This document shows positions 6,346 through 12,506 of a DNA stretch of 12,506 bases, piece by piece (within the stretch, counting starts at the first letter, position 1; every line of letters begins with the position of its first letter). Made by a program: the position numbers and the translations under genes. A model generated the notes under the pieces. It was not told the origin of the DNA and did no database searches. It was given only the letters and a program-made list of their open reading frames with translations. Origin of the DNA: JADHUC01 sp964617665 (GTDB lineage: Bacteria > Planctomycetota > Planctomycetia > Pirellulales > Pirellulaceae); contig CAZUAH010000411.1 of the NCBI GenBank assembly GCA_964617665.1, forward strand, positions 1 to 12,506, in the 5' to 3' direction.

Positions 6346-7322
6346 CCATGCTCGTCAAAAGCAACTGGTTGATATTCGGCGTGCTTCTGGCGGTGCTTGT
6401 TGCCGCATGCGCAGCGTCCCTGTTTTCCGGCGCAGTGTGGGTTCCCGTGGGCAAGATGTCCGATTCGGTCATCGTCGAGATGCGTGTTGCGCGATTTCTT
6501 CTGGCGATTGTCGCCGGGGCTGGGCTTTCCGTGTCCGGTGTCATCTTTCAGGCTCTTTTCCGAAACCCGTTGGCCGAGCCCTACGTGCTGGGCGTCTCGT
6601 CCGGCGCTGGGCTTGGAGCGGCGATAGCGATCCTGTGTGGTCTGGCTGCGCTCAGCGCGTGGAGCATTCCTGCCATCGCGTTTGCAGGGGCACTCGGGAC
6701 GATCTTCCTTGTTTACGGCTTGGCTCGTGATCGTGCCGGGGCTGCACCCATCCATACATTGCTGCTATCCGGCGTGATGGTGAACGCTGTGTTCGGCAGT
6801 TTGCTGATGTTCCTGGTGTCTCTTTCGACGTCGGACGCGCTGCACAACGTCATATGGTGGCTTCTCGGTAGCCTGCAAGTCCTCGAGTGGAGCCTGCTTC
6901 CGGCGCCTGCGGTCGTGGTAACGTGCGGACTCGTCGTCACCATCGTGTTATCCCGTGATCTGAACGTAGTCACACTGGGCGAAGAGCCAGCCGCGCATTT
7001 GGGATTGAATGTGGAAAGGACCAAGACGCTGTTTCTTCTGTTGGCATCGCTCATGACCGGAGCAACCGTTGCAGCGTGTGGCTTGATCGGGTTCGTCGGC
7101 TTGATCGTGCCACACTCAGTGCGATTGGCCATCGGCCCGGATCACCGCCGCCTTGTGCCGGCGTCGGCGCTGGCCGGTGCCACGTTCATGGTGATGGCCG
7201 ACAGCTTTGCGCGAACGGTAATGGCACCCACAGAGATTCCGATCGGCGTCGTGACGGCACTGCTTGGCGGGCCATTCTTTTTCTTCCTGTTGCGGCACAA
7301 GAGGCGTTCATCTTGGGGTTAG
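6342..7322 (+). CDS. btuC: Vitamin B12 ABC transporter permease BtuC (FecCD family)
   Basis: A 326-residue inner-membrane permease of the BtuC/FecCD family, expected to form a ten-helix subunit and work as a dimer. Visible marks are an R-x-x-R pair at 48-51, QALFRNPLAEP at 70-80, LGVSSGAG at 83-90, LGEEPAAHLGLNVERTK near 216-232 (the cytoplasmic region that contacts the ATPase), and GLIGFVGLIVPHSVR at 247-261. The start is ambiguous. A TTG at 6342 overlaps the btuF stop codon and lies six bases from AGGA (6332-6335); the ATG at 6348 is twelve bases away. The spacing favours TTG, but ATG remains possible and changes only two residues. Translation is probably coupled to btuF. Confidence 0.93.
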   Translation: MTMLVKSNWLIFGVLLAVLVAACAASLFSGAVWVPVGKMSDSVIVEMRVARFLLAIVAGAGLSVSGVIFQALFRNPLAEPYVLGVSSGAGLGAAIAILCGLAALSAWSIPAIAFAGALGTIFLVYGLARDRAGAAPIHTLLLSGVMVNAVFGSLLMFLVSLSTSDALHNVIWWLLGSLQVLEWSLLPAPAVVVTCGLVVTIVLSRDLNVVTLGEEPAAHLGLNVERTKTLFLLLASLMTGATVAACGLIGFVGLIVPHSVRLAIGPDHRRLVPASALAGATFMVMADSFARTVMAPTEIPIGVVTALLGGPFFFFLLRHKRRSSWG

Positions 7323-7324
7323 AC

Positions 7325-8155
7325 ATGCTTTCGATCAATAACATCACCGCTGCGTACGGCAAGAAGACCGTATTGGATGGTGTCGAGATCGAAGTGCGCG
7401 AAGGCGAGTTCATCGGCCTGATCGGGCCGAACGGATCGGGCAAGACCACGCTGCTGCGAGTTGCCACCGGCGTGCTGGCTCCGCGAAAAGGCGAAGTGTT
7501 ACTCCGCGGCGTCGACTTGCAGAGCATCGGCCGGCGCGCGCTTGCCAAGACGATCGCTTTTCTGCCACAAGACTTGGCAACCGACTTCTCGTTCACGGTG
7601 CGCGAAGTGACCCTGATGGGCCGATACCCGCACCTGCCGCGAGTCGGCTACGAAACGCGCAGGGACCTAGAAGTCACGGAACACGCCATGGAACTGACCG
7701 GCGTGTCACATTTGGCCGATCGGATCATCACCGAACTGAGCGGCGGCGAACGTCAGCGGGTGTTTATCGCCATGTGCCTGGCCCAGGAGCCCGAATTGTT
7801 GGTCCTGGACGAACCAACGAATCACTTAGACATCGGCCATCAACTGTCCGCCCTCGACCTGATCCGGAAGCTGAATCGCGAGACCAACATGACCGTGATC
7901 AGTGTATTCCACGATCTCAACTTGGCGGCTGAATACTGTGAGCGTGTGGTCGTGTTAGATGACGGTCAAGTGGACGCTCTCGGCTCACCCGAAGACGTCC
8001 TGACAACCGACATGATCCAGCGTGTCTACGGTGTGACCGTGTTCACCGAACGGAATCCGGTTTCTAGTAAGCCGCACATCGTGATATCGGCTGCGGCCGC
8101 CAGCGGAACGTCTCTGCCCAACGATCAGCAACGGGAGTCCGACGAGCCGCTCTGA
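7325..8155 (+). CDS. btuD: Vitamin B12 ABC transporter ATP-binding protein BtuD
   Basis: A 276-residue ABC ATPase that would drive BtuC with ATP hydrolysis on the cytoplasmic face. All the expected motifs are present: Walker A GPNGSGKTT at 34-42, Q-loop glutamine at 82, signature LSGGERQR at 138-145, Walker B ending in D162-E163, the D-loop NHLD, and the switch histidine H196. About 20 residues at the C-terminus are an unconserved polar tail. The start at 7325 lies two bases after the btuC stop codon, with GGGG at 7315-7318 as a likely ribosome binding site. The frame is open upstream to 7076, but that part overlaps btuC in another frame and is not real. It is the last gene of the operon; its stop codon lies two bases from that of the convergent btuB, leaving no room for a separate terminator. 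Confidence 0.95.
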   Translation: MLSINNITAAYGKKTVLDGVEIEVREGEFIGLIGPNGSGKTTLLRVATGVLAPRKGEVLLRGVDLQSIGRRALAKTIAFLPQDLATDFSFTVREVTLMGRYPHLPRVGYETRRDLEVTEHAMELTGVSHLADRIITELSGGERQRVFIAMCLAQEPELLVLDEPTNHLDIGHQLSALDLIRKLNRETNMTVISVFHDLNLAAEYCERVVVLDDGQVDALGSPEDVLTTDMIQRVYGVTVFTERNPVSSKPHIVISAAAASGTSLPNDQQRESDEPL

Positions 8156-8157
8156 GG

Positions 8158-10239
8158 CTACCAAACGACGTCGATTCCTCCGAACGCGGAAGACAGCGGC
8201 GTACCGTAGCCAGTCACCACTTCGTAATGCTCGTTCAAAATATTGTCGAGGCGACAGAAGCATCGCATATGCTCTGTCAACTGGTAATCCGCGACGAAAT
8301 TCAGCAACGCGTATCTGTTCAGCACACGATACGCCGGGCCCAGGAATACGCCGTTGTCGATACTGTCGCCGACAAACAGGCCGTTAAGGCTGGCCGTGCC
8401 ACGACCATCACAATAGCGGTAGGTCACGCCGACGCTGCCTTGGTCCTCGGGACGTCTTGCCAGTGGTAGTCCCGTGTCCACATTCAGCGTATCTGTATGT
8501 GTGTACGAAGCGTTAATCGCGAGGTCTGGATGCACATTCCACAACGCGTTGACTTCCACACCATGCGTCCGTGCACGACCGACATTGGCAAGCGCACCGA
8601 ACGGTGGAATCGAGAAATCGAACACAATCAAGTTACGCAAGTCGTTACGATAATAGTAGAACTCGAGGATCAACTCATCGCCGCATATGCGTTGTGTCGC
8701 TCCAATGTCCCAACCTTTGCTTTCTTCCGGTTTCAGGGCCGGATTGCCGAACAGCGGATCTAGGTTTTCCGACAAGGACGGAGCTCGAAATCCCGTTCCC
8801 AGCGTGCCGTGGAAAGACGTCCCGGTTTCATGGACGTGGTAGACTGAGCGGATCTGGTAGGTCTGAGCCCGTCCCGCCACGTTCCAGGTGTCCCATCGGA
8901 ATCCGGCGGTGGTGAACCATCGTTCCGCTAACTCGATCTGGTCCTGGATGAAGACGCCGTACTTGTTCTGAGTTGCGGCAAGGCCGAAGGAACTTGACGC
9001 ATCTTCGACGTAGTAATCCGCGCCCACGGACAACAGGTTGTTGTGAAGCAGGCGGGCATCTGCCTGCCACTCCAACTTGCGTGATTGCCCTTCGAAGCCA
9101 GAGGGAACGACGGGAAAGGGAAGAAACCCCGCATCACCAGTGTCGCCGCGACTGTAGTCGGTCAGGTTATATGCGAGTCTCTGTTCGATATCGCCGTCGA
9201 ACATGGCCCAGCGGGCCTGGATGCGCGAGTAGAACGATTCCGTGAGACTCCGGCGTGCGGGAACGACTTCATCCAACGGCAGGCCCGTTCCGAAGTCGAA
9301 ATTGTCGATCCGGCTACTGAGATCTGCCCAACGGAATATGTAATCCACATCGAAATTCTCGGCTGGAGTCCAACCGAAACGCCCCGAAACGGTTCCCAAG
9401 CGGTGTGGATCATCTTCGGTATTGCCCAATCGTTCCGATGCCGACGAGAAGCCGTCGGTGTAATAGTACGATCCGCCGATCGAGTAGTTGGCGCAGTTAG
9501 TGCCTCCGGAAACCGACAGGTCTTCGCGATGAGTGCCGTAACTGCCACCCATAAACCTGGCGCGGGCGGTGAGCGGTCCTTCGCCACGTTTGGTGATGAT
9601 GTTGACGACACCGCCGATCGCATCCGTCCCGTAAAGCGTGCTTTGAGGGCCTCGCACAATCTCGATGCGTTCGATGTTGTCGACACTTAGGTGGGAAAAG
9701 TCAAAAGCGCGAGCCGCGCTGCTTGGATCGTTGATCGGCATGCCGTCCAGCAGGACCTTGGTATGGTTTGAATTGGCTCCGCGAAGAAACACGGAGGTCA
9801 CGCCTCCAGGAGCACCTTGCCGGACCACGCGCAGCCCCGCCGTGCCCTCCAGCAAATCACTCACCACCGAATGACCGCTTCTGCGGATCTGTTCGGACGT
9901 GATGACCGTGGTGGCAGAACCGATCTGCCCGATGCTGGTTGCCGTTCGCGTGGGTGTGGTCACGGTGCCTTCAGTCAGCAGGGCGCCTGGCATCAGGCTG
10001 GGCCGGCCGATAACGGTTGTCTCGGGAACTTCAATCAAGGGAGGCGGCTCAAGGGTTGGCTCATCGTCGGCGAAGGGATCGGAATCGTCATCGTCGGACA
10101 CAGTGGCCTCTGCGGCGTCCTCCGTATCAGTTGGCGGTTCACCAGCCAAGAGATGAGGAACGGTCACTAGAACAAACAGACCGAGGAACAAGGCCCAGAA
10201 GTAAATTCTGGAAACGGAGCCTATCGGAAAGCTGGACAT
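8158..10239 (-). CDS. btuB: TonB-dependent outer-membrane cobalamin receptor BtuB
   Basis: A 693-residue TonB-dependent receptor, expected to take up cobalamin across the outer membrane. A signal peptide (hydrophobic about 12-32) is followed by an acidic, Pro-rich linker and a TonB-box-like ETTVIG near 73-78. The plug domain runs from about 105 to 215, with LRGANSNHTKVLLDGMPIN, IEIVRGPQSTLYGTDAIGG and VVNIITKRG. The rest is a beta-barrel ending in an aromatic residue (Trp). The ATG at 10239 lies ten bases from GGAGG (10250-10254); an ATG at 10245 is only four bases away. The frame continues without stop to 10410, but those codons translate the riboswitch RNA and should not be annotated. The B12 specificity comes from the riboswitch and neighbours, since related receptors import siderophores. 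The linker DDDDSDPFADDE is unusually acidic. Confidence 0.93.
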   Translation of the reverse strand: MSSFPIGSVSRIYFWALFLGLFVLVTVPHLLAGEPPTDTEDAAEATVSDDDDSDPFADDEPTLEPPPLIEVPETTVIGRPSLMPGALLTEGTVTTPTRTATSIGQIGSATTVITSEQIRRSGHSVVSDLLEGTAGLRVVRQGAPGGVTSVFLRGANSNHTKVLLDGMPINDPSSAARAFDFSHLSVDNIERIEIVRGPQSTLYGTDAIGGVVNIITKRGEGPLTARARFMGGSYGTHREDLSVSGGTNCANYSIGGSYYYTDGFSSASERLGNTEDDPHRLGTVSGRFGWTPAENFDVDYIFRWADLSSRIDNFDFGTGLPLDEVVPARRSLTESFYSRIQARWAMFDGDIEQRLAYNLTDYSRGDTGDAGFLPFPVVPSGFEGQSRKLEWQADARLLHNNLLSVGADYYVEDASSSFGLAATQNKYGVFIQDQIELAERWFTTAGFRWDTWNVAGRAQTYQIRSVYHVHETGTSFHGTLGTGFRAPSLSENLDPLFGNPALKPEESKGWDIGATQRICGDELILEFYYYRNDLRNLIVFDFSIPPFGALANVGRARTHGVEVNALWNVHPDLAINASYTHTDTLNVDTGLPLARRPEDQGSVGVTYRYCDGRGTASLNGLFVGDSIDNGVFLGPAYRVLNRYALLNFVADYQLTEHMRCFCRLDNILNEHYEVVTGYGTPLSSAFGGIDVVW

Positions 10240-10244
10240 GATCA

Positions 10245-10262
10245 TTCGTCCTCCATGACGAA
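10245..10262 (-). promoter_or_regulatory. Hairpin over the btuB ribosome binding site
   Basis: On the minus strand, TTCGTC and GACGAA form a perfect 6-bp stem around the loop ATGGAG. The loop and adjoining stem contain the GGAGG ribosome binding site, and the stem ends on the A of the ATG at 10245. No intrinsic terminator is seen between the riboswitch and btuB. This structure is therefore a candidate translational control element. Confidence 0.45.
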
Positions 10263-10331
10263 ATAGCACGGGTTCACTTGCGTTCGCCCGCGGTGCTGCG
10301 GCTCTGTCCCTCGCCGATCGCCGCCGGCCAC

Positions 10332-10528
10332 GCGTTGGTAGGTCTTTTGACTTCCGAGTTGGGGCTTGCTCGGCCTTCTCGTCGCGTAGCCTTGTAGCTC
10401 GGAGCGACAATGACCCAAGAAGATGAGCAGCCTTCCTAGCACTCGGTTACAGCGGCGGGGCCGTCCCGGATTTTCACCGGAGTTCCCTGTTCGTCGACCG
10501 TTCCACGGAAGCGGCCAACCACCAACAC
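10332..10528 (-). promoter_or_regulatory. Cobalamin riboswitch ahead of btuB
   Basis: Read on the minus strand, a P1 stem is formed by GTGTTGGT (10528-10521) and ACCAACGC (10339-10332), with one wobble pair. The core reads CAGGGAACTCCGGTGAAAAT, then CCGGGACGGCCCCGCCGCTG. The 3' half carries the B12 box GTCAAAAGACCTACC, near 10338-10352. About 90 bases separate it from the start codon, with CGGCGG at 10321-10326 able to pair with CCGCCG in the core. No strong promoter was found upstream; TACAAT at 10593-10598 on the minus strand is a possible -10 box without a good -35. Confidence 0.95.
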
Positions 10529-10701
10529 ACGATATCAGAGTCTTCGACTTGATCCGTTTGTATGCATTAGACGCATGTCGCCGGTTTTGACGATTGTACT
10601 GGGGGAGGAAAGGCGACCTGCTAAAGTTTGACGGTCAGGTAGACAATCCGGAACACGCTCTAAGTCCGCAGGAGTAGTCGGCCCTGTCGGAAAAGTTGCG
10701 A

Positions 10702-11742
10702 TCAGTCGAGCGAGGCGTCGGCCTCGACGATCTCGAATCGGACAGGCACGGCAACGTACCGGACGGGGGCCAAAGCTGACTCGCTCGCCTCGAACCTCCA
10801 CTTTCCGACAGCCACCAAGGCGGCTTGATCCAGGGAATCTACACCGCTGGAGCGATAGATGGTTGTCTCCGTCACTGAGCCGTCTAGTGCGATCGCTACG
10901 CGTAAGACAACTCGCCCCATTCGCCGCGTCTTCAATGCATCCGATGGATACAGCGGTGCTGGGTTGTAGACGACCGAGGGAACGGAATCGGCCCCGTCAG
11001 CAGCCTGTGATGCGGGTGATGCCAGCGAATCGGACGAGGCGTTCTTTTCGATTGGCTCGGCTAGTACTTTCACCGTCGGCATCCGTTTCACGCGCGTACG
11101 AGCCAAAGGTTCATCCTCGTCGGACGTTGACGAGGCTTCCTCGCGCGGGAATGGCTCGTGCTCACGTCGGCTCTGGTGCAAATGCGGTTCGCTCGGGTAG
11201 GGTAATTCAACGTCCGGCGCGGTTGCTCTAGGAACCGGCGGAAGATCGGAATCCTCGGACCGTTGGATGGGCATCGACACAGCGGCGAATGTCGGCACGC
11301 GTTCGTTCACGCGGGGTGGCAGTGGATCGGATATCTCGATCTCTACCACATCCGGATCATCATCTTGGTTCGCCTGCTGTGACGTTGATGCAAACGCGGC
11401 AGTCAACTCGATTGAAGCGTGGCCTTCCTGCACGGGAATCACGCGGGTCAGCAAAACGCCGGAGGCATATCCCAGCCAAGCCAACACGCCTGCATGTCCG
11501 ATCACGCTAATACCGATCGACACGATCGCTCGCGACCAACACGCCAATTGGGAAATCGACCTGACCGGTGCATCCGCGAGAACGATACACGGGAGCCCCG
11601 GAACGGACTCTGGCACTTGACCGATGATCTCGGCAGAGTGCTGGAGGGTTTCAGCGGGGATTTCCTGAGTCGTGCTCAACATCGTTCCAACGCTCGATAC
11701 CCCGGCAGACAGTTCACAGTCTCGACGAAAACTGTCGCGCAT
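10702..11742 (-). CDS. tonB: Energy transducer TonB, probably dedicated to B12 uptake
   Basis: A 346-residue TonB protein, which passes inner-membrane proton-motive force from ExbB/ExbD to outer-membrane receptors. One transmembrane helix (about 72-98) contains S79-x3-H83, the same spacing as the functionally critical Ser16/His20 of E. coli TonB. A long Pro/Glu/Ser-rich periplasmic span follows. The C-terminal domain occupies about 257-346, with YNPAPLYPSDALKTRRMGRV, LDGSV and AALVAVGKWRF. The cytoplasmic N-terminus would be about 70 residues, far longer than usual; a start at 11682 (M21) would cut it to about 50, and neither start has a strong ribosome binding site. No exbB or exbD is present in the window, so they must be supplied elsewhere. 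It has its own promoter and riboswitch and lies upstream of btuB on the same strand. Confidence 0.92.
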   Translation of the reverse strand: MRDSFRRDCELSAGVSSVGTMLSTTQEIPAETLQHSAEIIGQVPESVPGLPCIVLADAPVRSISQLACWSRAIVSIGISVIGHAGVLAWLGYASGVLLTRVIPVQEGHASIELTAAFASTSQQANQDDDPDVVEIEISDPLPPRVNERVPTFAAVSMPIQRSEDSDLPPVPRATAPDVELPYPSEPHLHQSRREHEPFPREEASSTSDEDEPLARTRVKRMPTVKVLAEPIEKNASSDSLASPASQAADGADSVPSVVYNPAPLYPSDALKTRRMGRVVLRVAIALDGSVTETTIYRSSGVDSLDQAALVAVGKWRFEASESALAPVRYVAVPVRFEIVEADASLD

Positions 11743-11848
11743 GACGCGAGGCCACCGTCACATACGAAACCGCTCGAAGGGTAATCGGAAACAAAAGACG
11801 AATATTGGTTGACAGCGTGCCGCCCGTCGCGGAGTGGCTGCCCGACAA

Positions 11849-12057
11849 GCGTTGGTAGGTCTTCTGACTCCCGGGCTAAAGATGCCTCGGCCTTCTCATC
11901 GCCCCTAGACTCGCCTTTCGGCAAAGATCGCAGGCGACAATGGCAAGGAGCGCAAGCATCTCGTTCGCGCCCGGTCACAGCGGCGGGGCCGTCCCGGATT
12001 CACACCGGAGTTCCCTGTTCGTCGGCCAATCCAGCAGGAGAGACCGACCACCAACGC
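11849..12057 (-). promoter_or_regulatory. Cobalamin riboswitch ahead of tonB
   Basis: Read on the minus strand, a perfect 8-bp P1 stem is formed by GCGTTGGT (12057-12050) and ACCAACGC (11856-11849). The core reads CAGGGAACTCCGGTGTGAAT, then CCGGGACGGCCCCGCCGCTG. The B12 box GAGTCAGAAGACCTACC lies at 11870-11854. It is very similar to the btuB riboswitch, so the two probably share an origin by duplication. About 105 bases separate it from the tonB ATG, and no intrinsic terminator with a T-run was found there, which points to translational control. Confidence 0.95.
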
Positions 12058-12077
12058 ACCGTACTGCAACGCCAACG

Positions 12078-12107
12078 AGTATAGGGGAAAGCAAGGCCGG
12101 GTGTCAA
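12078..12107 (-). promoter_or_regulatory. Sigma-70-type promoter of tonB
   Basis: On the minus strand, TTGACA (12107-12102, perfect -35) and TATACT (12083-12078, five of six for the -10) are separated by 18 bases. Transcription would start near 12071, about 14 bases before the P1 stem of the riboswitch. This is the best-looking promoter in the window. Confidence 0.8.
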
Positions 12108-12386
12108 ACAGAGACGCGTTGAACGAAAGCACCATTTGACCCCGACGTGGCGTCTGAGTGTTGTCAACCGCATTCGGGATCAGTTCCGAGAAGATCGCGA
12201 GTACTCACACCCCGGAGGGGCGTCACACAGATCAGTATTCGCCGACAGGTATTTCTTGGAGTTTTCTTGTCCAGAATTCTGTCTGTTTCTCGATTGTTGG
12301 AGTGGATATCTGAGGTTTTGTTCTCCTGTCTTGCATTGATTTGAGGTAGGGGGCAATACTGTTCGCCACAGGATGTGCGATAGGGC
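12108..12386. other. Intergenic region without a recognised gene
   Basis: Short open frames here (for example 12136-12339 plus and 12180-12416 minus) overlap one another, have no good ribosome binding site and resemble nothing known. The stretch from about 12236 to 12350 is more AT-rich than its surroundings. It contains several loosely similar short units (TTTTCTTGTCC, AATTCTGTCTG, TTCTCCTGTCTTG) that may be a degenerate repeat. Confidence 0.45.
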
Positions 12387-12432
12387 AGCCGCGGAGCGGC
12401 GCAGGCGATTAGCCACGGGCTTCAGCCCGTGG
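12387..12432 (-). repeat. REP-like double-hairpin element, copy B
   Basis: Read on the minus strand, this has the same order as copy A at 551-596. A palindrome CCACGGGC/GCCCGTGG comes first, then GGCTA, a spacer, and the invariant hairpin GCCGC-TCC-GCGGC followed by T. Length is 46 bases in both. The two stems differ at paired positions in a compensating way (CA/TG against AC/GT), which suggests selection on the folded form or on the palindrome. Confidence 0.75.
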
Positions 12433-12476
12433 TGGGCAGGGATGGGATAATCCCTACAGTTGCATTGAAATCGAGT

Positions 12477-12500
12477 ACGATGGCCCTCCGAGGCCGTCGT
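12477..12500. repeat. Palindromic element at the right edge
   Basis: ACGATGGCC and GGCCGTCGT form a 9-bp stem with one wobble pair around the loop CTCCGA. It may be a REP-like repeat or a terminator for a gene beyond the window. No T-run longer than three bases follows. Confidence 0.5.
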
Positions 12501-12506
12501 TTCAAG

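Noticed and set aside
6207..6755. 182-residue open frame on the minus strand
   Set aside because: Antisense across the btuF/btuC junction; composition typical of a shadow frame.
7076..7324. 83-codon N-terminal extension of BtuD
   Set aside because: It overlaps the conserved C-terminal coding part of btuC in another frame; ABC ATPases begin just before the A-loop tyrosine, as from 7325.
10242..10256. Tiny upstream frame (Met-Glu-Asp-Glu-stop) whose TGA overlaps the btuB ATG at 10245
   Set aside because: It is created by the ribosome binding site itself, has no binding site of its own and is too short to support.

Overview
The window looks like a chromosomal segment of a Planctomycetes-type bacterium. 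That is an inference from three things: a secreted glycosidase-like TIM-barrel protein, a URO-D-superfamily protein of a kind common in that phylum, and GC-rich REP-like palindromes between genes. No rRNA, tRNA or CRISPR array was seen.

Left third (1-5004), mixed content. It opens with the C-terminal part of an IS4-type transposase (2-496), followed by a two-hairpin REP-like element (551-596). Next is a YhcH/YiaL/TabA-family protein (720-1169), convergent across a long hairpin with a large secreted glycosyl-hydrolase-like protein on the minus strand (1344-3497). A 337-base gap follows, then a uroporphyrinogen-decarboxylase-like protein of the MtaA/CmuA superfamily (3835-5004).

Right two thirds (5005-12107), one coherent system for vitamin B12 import, arranged as three transcription units with a cobalamin riboswitch ahead of each. 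On the plus strand, promoter, riboswitch and intrinsic terminator precede btuF-btuC-btuD (periplasmic binding protein, permease, ATPase). On the minus strand, promoter and riboswitch precede tonB, and a further riboswitch precedes btuB (outer-membrane receptor). BtuB would bring corrinoid across the outer membrane, energised by this TonB together with an ExbB/ExbD pair not present here. BtuF would capture it in the periplasm and BtuCD would pump it into the cytoplasm. High B12 would shut all three units down. The btuF leader shows a transcription-termination switch with a visible antiterminator, whereas the btuB leader has no intrinsic terminator and has a hairpin over its ribosome binding site. 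btuD and btuB converge with two bases between their stop codons.

Right end (12108-12506). No gene was recognised. It holds a second copy of the REP-like element in the opposite orientation (12387-12432), with compensatory stem changes relative to the first copy, and another palindrome at the window edge (12477-12500).
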